42,063 nucleotides of DNA, taken from assembly GCA_947371775.1 (NCBI GenBank), contig CANBQX010000002.1:1-42063 (forward strand), in the 5' to 3' direction. The notes beneath the pieces were generated by a model. That model was not told where the DNA came from. It saw only the letters and a program-made list of their open reading frames with translations, and did not search any database. Position numbers and translations under genes: made by a program. The stretch's first letter is position 1. Every line of letters starts with the position of its first letter. Below, piece after piece: positions 24,354 through 35,414 of the stretch. This DNA is from Comamonadaceae bacterium. Its GTDB lineage: Bacteria > Pseudomonadota > Gammaproteobacteria > Burkholderiales > Burkholderiaceae_C.

Positions 24354-25816
24354 GCGCTGCACTGATGACGCTGGGACAGGTCGCCCAATGGCTCGCTGCC
24401 GGCGCTCAGGCCGCAAGTGTGCCCATGGCGGTGCAAGGTGACGCGTCAACCGCGATCACGCGGGTCCACACCGACACCCGCAGCATTGCCAGCGGCGATC
24501 TGTTTGTGGCATTGCAGGGCGAAACATTCGACGCCAATGCGCTGCTGCACGAGGCACAGGCCAAGGGCGCGGTGGCTGTCATTTGCCGCAGTGGTTTGGA
24601 CACGGATCGTCTGCCGCCTGGGCTGCCGCGCATTGAAGTGCAGGACACCAAAGCCGCGCTAGGCCAGTTGGCACGGGCATGGCGCGCGCAGTTTGATCTG
24701 CCGCTGATTGCGGTGACCGGCAGCAACGGCAAGACCACAGTGACGCAAATGATTGCGTCCATCCTGCAGGCCTTTGCCCCCGGCGAGGCCAGTCTGGCAA
24801 CCCAAGGCAATTTGAACAACGACATTGGCGTGCCCCTCACGCTGCTGCGCTTGCGCGCACACCATCGAATCGCGGTCGTGGAACTGGGCATGAACCACCC
24901 CGGTGAAATTGCGCAACTGGCCGCCATGGCCCAAGCCACCGTCGCCTTGGTGAACAACGCGCAGCGGGAGCACCTCGAATTCATGCACACCGTGGACGCT
25001 GTTGCCGCAGAAAACGGTGCCGTGCTTCAGGCCTTGGCACCCACCGGTTGTGCTGTGTTTCCTTTGGACGATGCCTACACCAGCGTCTGGCAGATGATGG
25101 CAGGCACGCGACCCACACTGGGCTTTGGCGCTAGCGCAAGCGGCCCGGCGGTCGTGGGCTTGAGTGCCACCTGGACAGACGGTGGCTGGGACGTGCAGGC
25201 CCGAGCCAACACCCCCGATGGAGAGGCGGTTTTGCGCTACCGCTTGGCCATTGCCGGTCAGCACAATGTGCGCAATTCCTGGGCCGCAGCCGCCTGCGCG
25301 CTGGCCGCGGGCGTACCCGCCGCAGCGGTGGAGCGTGGCCTGCAATCGTTCGAGCCGGTGCGCGGTCGTTCACGCGCGTTTGCGGTCGCGATGGGTGGCC
25401 GTCGCGTGACCGTGGTGGACGACACTTACAACGCCAACCCGGACTCGGTGCGCGCCGCCTGCGACGTGCTGCGCGACTTGCCGGGCCCGCGCCTGCTCGT
25501 GCTGGGCGACATGGGCGAGGTGGGTACGCAGGGGCCGCAATTCCACGCCGAAATCGGCGCTTATGCCAAGTCCGTAGGCATTGAACATTTACTGGCTGTG
25601 GGCGAACTCAGCCAGTCGGCGGTTCGGGCCTTTGGCAGCACCCAGAACGCGGCGCAACACTTTGACTCCATGGACGCGCTGAATGCTGCGCTGGAATCGG
25701 TCTTGCACAAGGCCAGCAGCGTGCTGGTGAAAGGCTCGCGCTTCATGAAAATGGAACGCGCAGTGGCCGCGATTCAAACGATCGCCAGCCAGCAAGGAGA
25801 GTCCGCATGCTGCTAA
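24350..25816 (+). CDS. murF: UDP-MurNAc-tripeptide:D-Ala-D-Ala ligase
   Basis: Adds D-alanyl-D-alanine to complete the pentapeptide precursor, using the dipeptide made by the Ddl encoded downstream. The N-terminal domain has [26 protein letters not shown]. The ATP site is [13 protein letters not shown]. The central part has [13 protein letters not shown] and [14 protein letters not shown], and the C-terminal domain has [15 protein letters not shown] and LGDMGEVG. At 488 aa it is somewhat longer than E. coli MurF (452). ATGA overlap with murE; its 3' end overlaps mraY by ten bases. Confidence 0.97.
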   Translation: MSAALMTLGQVAQWLAAGAQAASVPMAVQGDASTAITRVHTDTRSIASGDLFVALQGETFDANALLHEAQAKGAVAVICRSGLDTDRLPPGLPRIEVQDTKAALGQLARAWRAQFDLPLIAVTGSNGKTTVTQMIASILQAFAPGEASLATQGNLNNDIGVPLTLLRLRAHHRIAVVELGMNHPGEIAQLAAMAQATVALVNNAQREHLEFMHTVDAVAAENGAVLQALAPTGCAVFPLDDAYTSVWQMMAGTRPTLGFGASASGPAVVGLSATWTDGGWDVQARANTPDGEAVLRYRLAIAGQHNVRNSWAAAACALAAGVPAAAVERGLQSFEPVRGRSRAFAVAMGGRRVTVVDDTYNANPDSVRAACDVLRDLPGPRLLVLGDMGEVGTQGPQFHAEIGAYAKSVGIEHLLAVGELSQSAVRAFGSTQNAAQHFDSMDALNAALESVLHKASSVLVKGSRFMKMERAVAAIQTIASQQGESACC

Positions 25817-26985
25817 GCCTGGCCCAATGGCTGCAAGCCCAGAACCCCGAGTGGGGCTTTTTGCGCGTGTTTCAGTACCTGACCTTCCGCGCCGTCATGG
25901 CTGCGTTGACGGCACTCTTGATCGGACTCATCGCAGGGCCCGGCGTGATCCGGCGCCTGCGCGCGCTCAAAATCGGCCAACCGATTCGCGGCTATGGCAT
26001 GGAAAGCCACCTGGCCAAAAGCGGCACGCCCACCATGGGCGGTGTATTGATCCTGCTGTCCATCGCCAGCGCCACGCTGCTGTGGTCCGACGTGAGCAAC
26101 CGCTTTGTCTGGATTGTGCTCATCGTCACCCTGGGCTTTGGTGCCATCGGCTGGGTGGACGACTGGCGCAAGGTGGTGAACAAAGACCCGGAAGGCATGC
26201 GCTCGCGCGAGAAATATTTCTGGCAGTCGCTGATCGGCGTATTGGCAGCGCTGTACCTGGTGTTCAGCATTTCCGAAAACTCCAATGCGCGCGTGCTGGA
26301 GCTGTTCTACAACTGGGTGCGCTCGGGCTTTGACGTCAGCCTGCCGCCCAAAGCCGGTTTGCTGCTGCCCTTCTTCAAAGAGATCAGCTACCCGCTGGGC
26401 GTGCTCGGCTTTGTGGTCTTGACCTACCTGGTCATCGTGGGCTCAAGCAATGCCGTCAACCTGACCGATGGTCTGGATGGGCTGGCCATCATGCCGGTGG
26501 TGATGGTGGGTTCGGCACTGGGCGTGTTTGCCTATGTGACCGGCAGCACCGTGTATGCCAAATACCTGTTCTTGCCCCACATCGCAGGCGCGGGCGAATT
26601 GCTGGTGTTCTGTGCCGCGATGGCGGGTGCGGGCTTGGCGTTTTTGTGGTTCAACACCCACCCCGCCCAGGTGTTCATGGGCGACGTGGGCGCGCTGGCG
26701 CTCGGCGCTGCGCTGGGCACGGTGGCCATCATCGTCCGCCAGGAAGTGGTGCTGGCCATCATGGGAGGCGTGTTTGTGGTGGAAGCACTCTCGGTGATGG
26801 CGCAGGTGATGTACTTCAAGTACACCCGCAAGCGTTTTGGCGAGGGCCGCCGCCTTTTAAAGATGGCGCCTTTGCACCACCATTTTGAAAAACTGGGTTG
26901 GAAAGAAACGCAGGTGGTCGTGCGCTTCTGGATCATCACCATGTTGCTGTGCCTGGTCGGCCTGTCTACCTTGAAGCTGCGCTGA
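25807..26985 (+). CDS. mraY: Phospho-MurNAc-pentapeptide transferase MraY
   Basis: Integral membrane enzyme that transfers phospho-MurNAc-pentapeptide to undecaprenyl phosphate, giving lipid I. About ten transmembrane helices are apparent in 392 aa. Cytoplasmic signatures: [36 protein letters not shown] with the paired aspartates, [30 protein letters not shown], and the histidine-rich [15 protein letters not shown]. An AGGAGAG ribosome binding site lies inside the end of murF. The stop shares one base with the murD start. It is the target of MraY-inhibiting nucleoside antibiotics (family knowledge). Confidence 0.98.
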   Translation: MLLSLAQWLQAQNPEWGFLRVFQYLTFRAVMAALTALLIGLIAGPGVIRRLRALKIGQPIRGYGMESHLAKSGTPTMGGVLILLSIASATLLWSDVSNRFVWIVLIVTLGFGAIGWVDDWRKVVNKDPEGMRSREKYFWQSLIGVLAALYLVFSISENSNARVLELFYNWVRSGFDVSLPPKAGLLLPFFKEISYPLGVLGFVVLTYLVIVGSSNAVNLTDGLDGLAIMPVVMVGSALGVFAYVTGSTVYAKYLFLPHIAGAGELLVFCAAMAGAGLAFLWFNTHPAQVFMGDVGALALGAALGTVAIIVRQEVVLAIMGGVFVVEALSVMAQVMYFKYTRKRFGEGRRLLKMAPLHHHFEKLGWKETQVVVRFWIITMLLCLVGLSTLKLR

Positions 26986-28514
26986 TGGAACAACAACTGC
27001 ACGACCAACACGTCCTGGTTCTGGGGCTCGGTGCCTCCGGGCTGGCCATGGCACGCTGGTGCGCTGCACAGGGCGCACGCGTGACGGTGCTGGACAACCG
27101 CGCCCAGCCGCCCCAAGCGGCTGCATTGGCTGCCTCCGTGCCTTCGGCCACGCTGGCCCATGGCGCGTTCGATGCTTCGTGGATCGCCGGACGGGACATT
27201 CGCGCCGTATTCATCAGCCCCGGACTCAGCCCCCAGCAGACGGCTGCATTGGTGGATGCGGCAACGGCGCAGGGCCTGTGGGTGGGCGGCGAACTCAGCT
27301 TGTTTGCCCATGCGCTTGCGGGTTTGGCACAGACCCAGCAGTACCAACCCAGCATCCTGGCCATTACCGGCACCAATGGCAAAACCACCGTCACAGCCCT
27401 CACCGGTGCGCTGCTGCGCGCTGCGGGCAAGACCGTGGCAGTCGCGGGCAATATCGGCCCCACGCTGCTGGACACGCTGAGCCAGGTGCTGACCGATGGC
27501 GCACTGCCGCAAGCCTGGGTCCTGGAGCTGTCGAGCTTTCAACTGCATTACGGCCAGGGCTTCGAACCCACGGCCGCCGTGGTACTCAACATCAGCCAGG
27601 ACCACCTGGACTGGCACCCCGACCTGGCGCACTATGCGGCCTCTAAAGCACGGATATTTGGTGCCCATACCCTGATGGTGCTCAACCGGGACGATGCAGC
27701 GGTCATGGCCATGCTGCCCGCACCGGTGCGGGCCAAGCAGCGCCTGGTGGAGCGTGCCCATGTGTGTTTTGGCGTGGATGCACCTCAGCGTCCGGGCGAC
27801 TATGGCCTGGAGTCGGTCGGTGGCATGGCGTGGATTGTCCGGGCCATGGAAGCCGACGAGACCCTCAAGCCCGCGCGATTTGGCGCCACTACCGAGGCAC
27901 CGGAGCTGCATATCCAACGCCTCTTGCCGGCCGAGGCCCTGCGTATCCGGGGTCGCCACAACGCGTGCAATGCACAGGCCGCACTCGCATTGGCCAGCGC
28001 GGCCGGCGGTGCCTTGGGCCCCATGCTGTTTGGCCTGCGTGAATACCGGGGCGAGCCGCACCGCGTGCAAGCCATTGGCAGCATTAATGGCGTGGAATTT
28101 TTTGACGACAGCAAAGGCACCAATGTGGGTGCCACCGTGGCCGCACTGCAAGGCCTGGGCGACGACCGCAAGCTGGTTTTGATTTTGGGCGGCGAAGGCA
28201 AGGGCCAGGACTTCCATCCCTTGGCTGAACCGGTGCGCAAGTATGTGCGTGCGGTGGTGCTGATCGGGCGGGATGCCGCGCTGATTCGCCAGGCGCTCGA
28301 AGACACGCCGGTGGATTTGCTGAACGCGGATTCCATGGAACACGCCGTAGCCGTCGCCAATGCGCAAGCACACGCGGGCGATGCGGTACTGATGTCGCCG
28401 GCCTGCGCCAGCTTTGACATGTTTCGTGACTATGCGCACCGCGCGCACGTGTTTTGTGACGCCGTGGCCGAACTGGCGCAGGCCCAGGGCACGCTGATGG
28501 AGGTGGCTGCATGA
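26985..28514 (+). CDS. murD: UDP-MurNAc-L-Ala:D-Glu ligase
   Basis: Adds D-glutamate to UDP-MurNAc-L-alanine. The N-terminal Rossmann domain opens with [30 protein letters not shown]. The ATP site is [13 protein letters not shown], the central motif [11 protein letters not shown] carries a catalytic His, and the C-terminal domain has [17 protein letters not shown] and [10 protein letters not shown], ending with [20 protein letters not shown]. The start is the ATG at 26985 (TGATG overlap with mraY); the tracked 26898 start is inside mraY. At 509 aa it is longer than E. coli MurD (438), partly from an insert around residues 265-310. Confidence 0.97.
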   Translation: MEQQLHDQHVLVLGLGASGLAMARWCAAQGARVTVLDNRAQPPQAAALAASVPSATLAHGAFDASWIAGRDIRAVFISPGLSPQQTAALVDAATAQGLWVGGELSLFAHALAGLAQTQQYQPSILAITGTNGKTTVTALTGALLRAAGKTVAVAGNIGPTLLDTLSQVLTDGALPQAWVLELSSFQLHYGQGFEPTAAVVLNISQDHLDWHPDLAHYAASKARIFGAHTLMVLNRDDAAVMAMLPAPVRAKQRLVERAHVCFGVDAPQRPGDYGLESVGGMAWIVRAMEADETLKPARFGATTEAPELHIQRLLPAEALRIRGRHNACNAQAALALASAAGGALGPMLFGLREYRGEPHRVQAIGSINGVEFFDDSKGTNVGATVAALQGLGDDRKLVLILGGEGKGQDFHPLAEPVRKYVRAVVLIGRDAALIRQALEDTPVDLLNADSMEHAVAVANAQAHAGDAVLMSPACASFDMFRDYAHRAHVFCDAVAELAQAQGTLMEVAA

Positions 28515-29764
28515 GCGCCGCGCAAGCGATGTGGAACCGCTGGTTCAAACCAGCTGTCTCCGAGTCGGACGAGCTGCCCGTGCGCCTGGGCCGCCGCGCC
28601 AGCTACAGCACAGGCGCCAGCGCAGGTCGCGTCAGCACCTTTGACAACTCGCTGGTCGCGGTGGTGATGGCGCTGGTGGTATGGGGCGCGGTCATGGTGT
28701 ATTCGGCCACCATTGCCATGCCGGACAACCCCCGCTTTGCCAACTACACGCACAACTACTTTTTGATCCGCCATGTGGCCTCTATTGCCGTTGCGGTGAT
28801 TGCGGCAGCCATTGCTTTTCAGGTGCCGCTGGAAACCTGGGAGCGCATTGCTCCCATGCTGTTCATAGCCTGCCTGGTGCTGTTGCTGGCGGTGCTCTTG
28901 CCCTTTATCGGCAAAGGCGTGAATGGCGCCAAGCGTTGGATCTCACTCGGTGTGACCAATTTCCAGCCTTCGGAACTGGCCAAGTTTTCTGCCGTGTTGT
29001 ATGCGGCGGGTTACATGGTGCGCAAGATCGAGCTCAAAGAAGACTTTGTCAAAGCGGTGTGGCCCATGGCCGCCGCCGTCGGCACCATGGGCAGTTTGTT
29101 GCTGGCCGAGCCCGATATGGGTGCGTTCATGGTGATTGCCGTGATCGCCATGGGCATCTTGTTTTTAGGCGGCGTCAATGCCCGCATGTTCTTCTTGATC
29201 TCAGGCGTGTTGGTCGGGGCCTTCGCACTGATGATTGCCTTCAACGATTACCGCCGTGCCCGCATCTTTGCCTACCTGGATCCCTGGACCGAACACAACG
29301 CGCTGGGCAAGGGCTACCAGCTCACCCACTCCTTGATTGCGATTGGCCGGGGCGAGGTGTTTGGTGTGGGCCTGGGCGGTAGCGTAGAAAAGCTGCACTG
29401 GCTGCCCGAAGCCCACACGGACTTTTTGCTGGCCGTGATCGGCGAAGAGTTTGGCTTGGTGGGTGTGGTGCTGCTGTTGGGCTTGTTTTTGTGGCTCACC
29501 CGCCGCTTGATCCACATCGGCCGCCAGGCTGTGGCCCTGGACCGCGTGTTTGCCGGCCTGGTGGCCCAGGGCGTTGGCATTTGGATGGGCTTTCAGGCTT
29601 TCATCAACATGGGCGTGAACCTGGGCGCTCTGCCCACCAAAGGCCTGACCTTGCCGCTGATGAGCTACGGCGGCTCGGCCATTCTGATCAACCTGATCGC
29701 ACTGGCCGTGGTCTTGCGGGTGGATTATGAGAACCGCCAGCTGATGCAAGGAGGCCGGTCATGA
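28511..29764 (+). CDS. ftsW: Septal peptidoglycan polymerase FtsW
   Basis: SEDS-family glycosyltransferase that polymerises lipid II at the septum with FtsI. The 417 aa protein has a cytoplasmic N-terminal tail of about 45 residues, then about ten transmembrane helices. Signatures: [31 protein letters not shown], the large periplasmic loop [62 protein letters not shown], and the conserved end [22 protein letters not shown]. It overlaps murD and murG by ATGA. Confidence 0.97.
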   Translation: MSAAQAMWNRWFKPAVSESDELPVRLGRRASYSTGASAGRVSTFDNSLVAVVMALVVWGAVMVYSATIAMPDNPRFANYTHNYFLIRHVASIAVAVIAAAIAFQVPLETWERIAPMLFIACLVLLLAVLLPFIGKGVNGAKRWISLGVTNFQPSELAKFSAVLYAAGYMVRKIELKEDFVKAVWPMAAAVGTMGSLLLAEPDMGAFMVIAVIAMGILFLGGVNARMFFLISGVLVGAFALMIAFNDYRRARIFAYLDPWTEHNALGKGYQLTHSLIAIGRGEVFGVGLGGSVEKLHWLPEAHTDFLLAVIGEEFGLVGVVLLLGLFLWLTRRLIHIGRQAVALDRVFAGLVAQGVGIWMGFQAFINMGVNLGALPTKGLTLPLMSYGGSAILINLIALAVVLRVDYENRQLMQGGRS

Positions 29765-30843
29765 CCGCGTCTGCACGCACAGCACCCCGCACCGCACTGG
29801 TCATGGCAGGCGGCACGGGCGGGCATATTTTTCCGGGGCTGGCGGTCGCCCAGGCGCTGCGTGAGCGCGGCTGGCGGGTGCACTGGCTGGGTGCCCCTGA
29901 CAGCATGGAGAGCCGTCTGGTGCCTGCGCGTGGTTTCGTGCTGGAAACGATTGCTTTCTCAGGCGTGCGAGGCAAGGGCATCAAGACCTTGCTGGGGCTG
30001 CCTTTGCGTCTGCTGCGCGCACTGCTGCAAAGCCGCCAGGTGCTGCAGCGGGTGCGCCCTGATGTGGTGCTGGGCTTTGGCGGCTACATCAGCCTGCCCG
30101 CAGGTGTGATGGCCGCATTGCGGCGCATTCCTCTGGTGCTGCACGAGCAAAATTCGGTGGCCGGTGCGGCCAACCGCGTGCTGGCGCGCATGGCGCAGCG
30201 CGTGTTCAGCGCATTCCCCCACGCATTGCCCAATGCACAGCATGTGGGCAACCCCTTGCGCGAAGAATTTTTGAACCAGGCACCGCCCGAGCAGCGCTTT
30301 GCAGAGCGCAGCGGGCCCTTGCACTTGCTGGTGGTGGGCGGCAGTTTGGGCGCACGCGCGCTCAACACCGTGGTGCCTCAGGCGCTGGCGCGGATACCGC
30401 AAGCCCAACGCCCTGTTGTTCTGCACCAAAGTGGCGAGAAGCAAATGGACGAGTTGCGCGCCAACTACGCCGCGGCCGGTGTGGCTGCCGATCTGACGCC
30501 CTTTATAGACAACACGGCGCAAGCCTACGCACAGGCCGATCTGGTCTTGTGCCGTGCGGGTGCGAGCACGGTGACCGAGATTGCTGCGGTGGGCGCTGCG
30601 GCGCTGTTTGTGCCCTTCCCCTCGGCGGTGGACGACCACCAAACCCACAACGCACGCTTTCTGGTGGACCAGGGCGCGGGCTGGCTGGTGCCACAAGCCA
30701 CGCTCACGCCGGAATTTTTGGCCGACTGGTTGCAGCATTGCGACCGCGCCGAACTGCTGCAACACGCCCAAGCCGCCAAAGCATTGCAAAACACCCAGGC
30801 CACCCAGGCCATGGTGGCGGCCTGCGAGGAATTGGCGCCATGA
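29761..30843 (+). CDS. murG: UDP-GlcNAc:lipid I N-acetylglucosaminyltransferase MurG
   Basis: Peripheral inner-membrane GT28 enzyme that converts lipid I to lipid II on the cytoplasmic face. The glycine-rich loop [19 protein letters not shown] lies near the N-terminus, followed by [30 protein letters not shown], a second glycine loop [11 protein letters not shown] and the UDP-GlcNAc site [35 protein letters not shown]. At 360 aa it is typical. It is coupled by ATGA overlap to ftsW upstream and murC downstream. Confidence 0.97.
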   Translation: MTASARTAPRTALVMAGGTGGHIFPGLAVAQALRERGWRVHWLGAPDSMESRLVPARGFVLETIAFSGVRGKGIKTLLGLPLRLLRALLQSRQVLQRVRPDVVLGFGGYISLPAGVMAALRRIPLVLHEQNSVAGAANRVLARMAQRVFSAFPHALPNAQHVGNPLREEFLNQAPPEQRFAERSGPLHLLVVGGSLGARALNTVVPQALARIPQAQRPVVLHQSGEKQMDELRANYAAAGVAADLTPFIDNTAQAYAQADLVLCRAGASTVTEIAAVGAAALFVPFPSAVDDHQTHNARFLVDQGAGWLVPQATLTPEFLADWLQHCDRAELLQHAQAAKALQNTQATQAMVAACEELAP

Positions 30844-32258
30844 AACACGCCATCCAACACATTCACTTCGTCGGTGTGGGCGGCTCCGGCATGTCCGGCA
30901 TCGCCGAAATCCTGCACAACCTGGGGTACAGCATCTCGGGCTCCGATCTGTCAGACAGCGCTACCTTGCGCCGCTTGGCATCCTTGGGCATTCACACCCA
31001 TGTGGGCCATGACGCCGCGCATGTCGCGCGCGCCGATGCGGTGGTCACCTCCACCGCCGTGCAAGCCAGCAACCCCGAAGTGCTGCGCGCCCGCGAACTG
31101 CGCATTCCGGTTGTGCCACGTGCGCTGATGCTGGCCGAGCTGATGCGCCTCAAACAAGGCATTGCCATCGCCGGCACCCACGGCAAAACCACCACCACCA
31201 GCCTGGTGGCCAGTGTCCTGGCGCAAGCCGGGCTCGACCCCACCTTTGTGATCGGCGGGCGCTTGAACAGTGCCGGTGCCAATGCGCGGCTGGGCAAGGG
31301 CAACTACATCGTGGTCGAAGCCGATGAGTCCGATGCCTCGTTTCTGAACCTCTTGCCAGTGATGGCGGTCGTGACCAATATCGACGCCGACCACATGGAC
31401 ACCTACGGCCACGACTTTGGCCGTTTGCAGCAGGCCTTTGTCGACTTTTTGCACCGCATGCCCTTTTACGGCACAGCCATTTTGTGCACCGACGACCCCG
31501 CCGTGCGCGCCATCGTGGACCAGGTCACCTGCCCGATCACCAGCTACGGCTTTGACGAAGGTGCCCAAGTGCGTGCCGTCAATGTGCGCGCTGTGGACGG
31601 TCAAATGCATTTCACCGTGCAGCGGCGCAATGGCGTGACGCTGCCCGACCTGGACATCGTGCTCAACCTGCCCGGTCGCCACAATGTGCTCAATGCCTTG
31701 TCGGCGATTGCAGTGGCCGTCGAGCTCAATATCGAGGACGCGGCCGTGCAGGCCGCACTCGCCGAGTTCAAGGGTGTGGGCCGACGCTTTCAGCGCTATG
31801 GCGACCATGCGCTGCCCCAGGGCGGCGTGGTCACCGTGGTCGACGACTACGGCCACCACCCGGTAGAGATGGCCGCCACGCTGGCCGCGGCGCGCGGTGC
31901 GTTTCCAGGCCGTCGCCTGGTACTGGCTTTTCAGCCGCACCGCTACACCCGTACACGCGACTGCTTCGAGGACTTTGTGCGGGTCATGGGCCAGGCCGAC
32001 GTGGTGCTGCTGGCCGAGGTCTATGCCGCAGGCGAAGCACCGCTGGTGGCAGCAGACGGGCGTGCGCTGGCGCGCGCCATGCGCATTGCGGGCAAGCTCG
32101 AACCCGTGTTTGTCGACGACATCCAGGCCATGGCGGCCACGGCAGTGGCCAATGCCCAGCCGAGCGATGTGCTGCTGTGCATGGGTGCGGGCTCCATCAG
32201 CGCCGTACCCGCCAAGGTGGTCGAACTGCTGCAACAGCGCCAAGGAGCATCGGCATGA
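30840..32258 (+). CDS. murC: UDP-N-acetylmuramate:L-alanine ligase
   Basis: First Mur ligase, adding L-alanine to UDP-MurNAc. It opens with [29 protein letters not shown], has the ATP loop [29 protein letters not shown], a central [15 protein letters not shown], and the C-terminal [20 protein letters not shown] with [16 protein letters not shown]. From the ATG at 30840 it is 472 aa, the normal size; the tracked start at 30549 lies within murG. It is coupled to murG and ddl by ATGA overlaps. Confidence 0.97.
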   Translation: MKHAIQHIHFVGVGGSGMSGIAEILHNLGYSISGSDLSDSATLRRLASLGIHTHVGHDAAHVARADAVVTSTAVQASNPEVLRARELRIPVVPRALMLAELMRLKQGIAIAGTHGKTTTTSLVASVLAQAGLDPTFVIGGRLNSAGANARLGKGNYIVVEADESDASFLNLLPVMAVVTNIDADHMDTYGHDFGRLQQAFVDFLHRMPFYGTAILCTDDPAVRAIVDQVTCPITSYGFDEGAQVRAVNVRAVDGQMHFTVQRRNGVTLPDLDIVLNLPGRHNVLNALSAIAVAVELNIEDAAVQAALAEFKGVGRRFQRYGDHALPQGGVVTVVDDYGHHPVEMAATLAAARGAFPGRRLVLAFQPHRYTRTRDCFEDFVRVMGQADVVLLAEVYAAGEAPLVAADGRALARAMRIAGKLEPVFVDDIQAMAATAVANAQPSDVLLCMGAGSISAVPAKVVELLQQRQGASA

Positions 32259-33226
32259 ACGTCGCACAGTTTGGCAAGGTCGCCGTGCTCATGGGGGGCG
32301 CCTCTGCAGAGCGCGAGATTTCGCTGCTCTCGGGCAACGGTGTGCTGCAGGCGCTGCGATCCAAGGGCGTAGACGCCCATGCCTTTGACCCCGCCGAGCG
32401 TGACCTCTCCGAGCTCAAAGCCCAAGGCTTTGCGCGCTGCTTTATCGCACTGCACGGCCGCTTCGGCGAAGACGGCACGGTGCAAGGTGCGCTCGAATTG
32501 CTGGGCATTCCCTACACCGGCTCAGGTGTGATGGCCTCCAGCATTGCCATCGACAAAGTCATGACCAAGCGCGTGTGGATCGCAGAGGGCATTCCCACAC
32601 CGCAGTACAAGGTCTTGCACCAAGGTAATTTCGACAAGCGGGAGGTCATTGAGATTCCCGACGCCCTGGGTCTGCCGCTCATCGTCAAGCCCGCGCGCGA
32701 AGGCTCGTCTCTGGGGGTGACCAAGGTGATGGGCTATTCCGGTATGACCGAGGCGGTGAATTTGGCGGGTGATTTGGACGCGGACATTCTGTGCGAGGAG
32801 TGCATTGAGGGCGACGAGGTGACCTGCCCGGTGATTGGCGAAGGTGCCCATGCGCGCGCCTTGCCGGTGATTCGCATCGTGGCACCCGAGGGCAATTACG
32901 ACTACCAGCACAAGTACTTCACTGACGACACGCATTACCTGGTCCCCTGCGGACTCCCGGCCGGCGAAGAAGAAGCCATTCAGGCGCTGGTCCTCAAGGC
33001 CTACCGGGTGCTGGGTTGCCGTGGCTGGGGGCGTATCGACGTGATGATTGACGGCAAGACGCGCAAGCCCTCTTTGCTGGAGATCAATACCTCGCCCGGT
33101 ATGACCGGCCACTCCCTGGTGCCCATGTCTGCGCGCGCAGCGGGCACCAGCTACGAGGATTTGTGCCTGCAGATTTTGTCGCTGGCCGCGCTTGACAGCA
33201 CGCCGCGCGCAAGGAGCGCCCCATGA
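32255..33226 (+). CDS. ddl: D-alanine:D-alanine ligase
   Basis: ATP-grasp enzyme that makes D-Ala-D-Ala, the MurF substrate. Visible motifs: [19 protein letters not shown] at the N-terminus, [37 protein letters not shown], the ATP-binding [15 protein letters not shown], the omega-loop region around [18 protein letters not shown], and the Mg-binding end [20 protein letters not shown]. The tyrosine in the omega-loop region fits a D-Ala rather than D-Lac enzyme. It is 323 aa from the ATG at 32255, in the DdlB position of the dcw cluster. It overlaps murC and ftsQ by ATGA. Confidence 0.97.
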   Translation: MNVAQFGKVAVLMGGASAEREISLLSGNGVLQALRSKGVDAHAFDPAERDLSELKAQGFARCFIALHGRFGEDGTVQGALELLGIPYTGSGVMASSIAIDKVMTKRVWIAEGIPTPQYKVLHQGNFDKREVIEIPDALGLPLIVKPAREGSSLGVTKVMGYSGMTEAVNLAGDLDADILCEECIEGDEVTCPVIGEGAHARALPVIRIVAPEGNYDYQHKYFTDDTHYLVPCGLPAGEEEAIQALVLKAYRVLGCRGWGRIDVMIDGKTRKPSLLEINTSPGMTGHSLVPMSARAAGTSYEDLCLQILSLAALDSTPRARSAP

Positions 33227-34008
33227 ACCGCGCAGAGAACTCGGGCATGGATTTGCGTGTGATGAACGGCCTGGCCGTCGCACTGTTTGCCATCTTCGTA
33301 GGATCGGTGTTGGTAGCCGCGACCCGCTGGGTGTCCAACCGCTCGGTGTTTGCGCTGCACAGCATCACGGTGCTGGGCGATGTAACGCACGCCAACGCGC
33401 CCACCGTGCGCGCCCATGTGGTGTCGCGTGTCACGGGCTCATTTTTCAGCGTCGACTTGGCACGCACCCGCACCGTGTTGGAGGCCATGCCCTGGGTGCG
33501 CCATGCGGTGGTGCACCGTGACTTCCCCAACAAACTGCGCGTGCAGCTGCAAGAACACCAAGTGGCCGCTTACTGGGGCGACGCCAACGAGCCGCGCTTG
33601 CTCAATACCTTTGGTGAAGTGTTTGATGCCAATGTGGGTGAAGTGGAAGTAGACGACCTGCCGCACCTCAACGGCCCGCTGGCGCAAAGTGCCACCGTGC
33701 TGGCCGCCTACCGCGCGCTGGCGCCACAGTTTGCCGCCATGGACTTGACGCTGGAGAGCCTGGACCTGACCAACCAGGGCAGCTGGCGCATCGGCCTGAG
33801 TGGCGGTGCCACCCTGGAAGCTGGTCGCGGTGATTTGGAACAAATCCAAACCGATGTCGCCCAGTTCTTAAAAACACTGACACGTGTGCTGGCGCGCTAC
33901 CAACGCCCCGCCGGAGCGCTGGAGTCTGCCGACCTGCGCTACAAAAACGGTTATGCAATTCGGCTGCGCGGCGTCAGCACCCTTGCCGCTGCGGCACCCA
34001 CCCCTTAA
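33223..34008 (+). CDS. ftsQ: Cell division protein FtsQ
   Basis: Bitopic divisome protein that recruits FtsL and FtsB. A short cytoplasmic tail is followed by a transmembrane helix (about 14-34, [21 protein letters not shown]). A POTRA domain follows ([76 protein letters not shown]). The C-terminal beta domain ends in [12 protein letters not shown]. Length is 261 aa. It overlaps ddl by ATGA. It is the last member of the overlapping chain: ftsA starts 24 bases later. Confidence 0.96.
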   Translation: MNRAENSGMDLRVMNGLAVALFAIFVGSVLVAATRWVSNRSVFALHSITVLGDVTHANAPTVRAHVVSRVTGSFFSVDLARTRTVLEAMPWVRHAVVHRDFPNKLRVQLQEHQVAAYWGDANEPRLLNTFGEVFDANVGEVEVDDLPHLNGPLAQSATVLAAYRALAPQFAAMDLTLESLDLTNQGSWRIGLSGGATLEAGRGDLEQIQTDVAQFLKTLTRVLARYQRPAGALESADLRYKNGYAIRLRGVSTLAAAAPTP

Positions 34009-34032
34009 AGACTTACAAACAGGTACGAAACT

Positions 34033-35262
34033 ATGGCCCGTGAATACAAAGATTTGGTCGTCGGACTGGACATCGGCACCGCCAAAGTGATGGCGGTGGT
34101 AGCCGAGGTACTGCCCGGCGGCACCCTGCGCCTGGCGGGTTTTGGCTCCGCGCCCAGCAATGGACTCAAGCGCGGCGTGGTGGTCAACATTGACGCCACC
34201 GTGCACAGCATTCAGCAAGCGCTCAAAGAAGCCGAGCTGATGGCGGACTGCAAAATCACCCGTGTCTACACCGGCATCACGGGCAGCCACATCCGCGGCA
34301 TCAACTCCAGCGGCATGGTGGCGATCAAGGACCGCGAGGTCACCCAGGCCGATGTGACCCGTGTGGTGGAAACTGCCAAGGCCATTCACATCTCCAGCGA
34401 CCAGCGCCTGCTGTTGGTCGAACCCCAAGAATTCATCATCGACGGCCAAGACGTCAAAGAGCCTATCGGCATGAGCGGTATGCGCCTGGAAGCCAAGGTG
34501 CATATCGTGACCGGCGCACAAAGTGCGGCCGAGAACATCATCAAGTGCGTGCGCCGCTGCGGCCTGGAAGTCGAGCAGCTCATGCTCAACCCGCTGGCCT
34601 CGAGCCTGTCGGTGCTGACCGAAGATGAGCGTGAACTCGGCGTGGCGCTGGTCGATATTGGCGCAGGCACCACCGACATCGCCATCTTTACCAACGGCGC
34701 CATTCGCCACACCGCCGTTATTCCGATCGCAGGCGACTTGATTACCAGCGACATCGCCATGGCGCTGCGCACCCCGACCAAAGACGCTGAAGAAATCAAG
34801 GTCGAAAGCGGGCACGCCAAGCAGGTGCTGGTAGACCCCGACGTGCAGGTCGAAGTGCCGGGCCTGGGCGACCGCAGCCCGCGCATGCTCAGCCGCCAGG
34901 CACTGGCAGGTGTGATCGAGCCGCGCATTGAAGAAATCTTTACCCTGGTGAACCAGGTCATGCGTGAGTCGGGCTTCGAAGAAGTGCTGTCTTCGGGCAT
35001 TGTGCTCACCGGCGGCAGCTGCGTCATGCCGGGCATGGTGGAGCTGGGCGAGGACATCTTCCTCAAGCCGGTGCGCCGCGGCATTCCGCTGTATTCCAAC
35101 GCGCTGGCGGACATGGTGGCCCAGCCCCGCGCGGCGGTGGTCATGGGCTTTCTGGAAGAGGCCCGTATCGCGCGCATGCGAGGCATCAAAGTGGCGCAAA
35201 AAAGCGGCTCCGTCAAGAGTGCTTTTGGCCAGATCCGAGACTTCTTCGCGGGGAACTTTTAA
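34033..35262 (+). CDS. ftsA: Cell division protein FtsA
   Basis: Actin-fold ATPase that tethers FtsZ to the inner membrane and signals to FtsWI. Motifs: VGLDIGTAKVMAVVAEV (phosphate 1), VYTGITGSHIRGINSSGMVAI in the 1C region, VDIGAGTTDIAIF (phosphate 2), VLTGGSCVMPGMVELGEDIF, and a C-terminal amphipathic membrane-targeting helix, SAFGQIRDFFAGNF. At 409 aa it is close to E. coli FtsA (420). It has its own start site after a 24-base gap from ftsQ. Confidence 0.97.
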   Translation: MAREYKDLVVGLDIGTAKVMAVVAEVLPGGTLRLAGFGSAPSNGLKRGVVVNIDATVHSIQQALKEAELMADCKITRVYTGITGSHIRGINSSGMVAIKDREVTQADVTRVVETAKAIHISSDQRLLLVEPQEFIIDGQDVKEPIGMSGMRLEAKVHIVTGAQSAAENIIKCVRRCGLEVEQLMLNPLASSLSVLTEDERELGVALVDIGAGTTDIAIFTNGAIRHTAVIPIAGDLITSDIAMALRTPTKDAEEIKVESGHAKQVLVDPDVQVEVPGLGDRSPRMLSRQALAGVIEPRIEEIFTLVNQVMRESGFEEVLSSGIVLTGGSCVMPGMVELGEDIFLKPVRRGIPLYSNALADMVAQPRAAVVMGFLEEARIARMRGIKVAQKSGSVKSAFGQIRDFFAGNF

Positions 35263-35414
35263 ATGCATCAATTTATACCGTTTGATACGCAAAAATCGGT
35301 CTCGCACAGGGCACAATTACGGTGGCTGCCGCGTGCCGGGCCGCTATGGCGAAGTTCCACTTTTTTGATACCGCTTTTTTCATTTTCCGTTTGCAAAACC
35401 ATTAGGAGCTCCGC
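35263..35414 (+). promoter_or_regulatory. ftsA-ftsZ spacer with probable ftsZ leader
   Basis: This 152-base gap inside the otherwise tight cluster is AT-rich near the end. It contains TTTGATAC twice (35281-35288 and 35364-35371) and ends with the strong ribosome binding site TAGGAG before ftsZ. I see no terminator for ftsA and no confident -35/-10 pair, but the length and composition suggest an extra ftsZ promoter or post-transcriptional control. Confidence 0.4.

Noticed and set aside
26532-28448. Minus-strand 638 aa ORF opposite mraY and murD
   Set aside because: Shadow frame of secure genes, His/Gln/Arg-rich, with no family motif or ribosome binding site.
33868-35316. Minus-strand 482 aa ORF opposite ftsQ and ftsA
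   Set aside because: Antisense shadow of ftsA and the end of ftsQ; its His-rich composition mirrors the GC codon bias.
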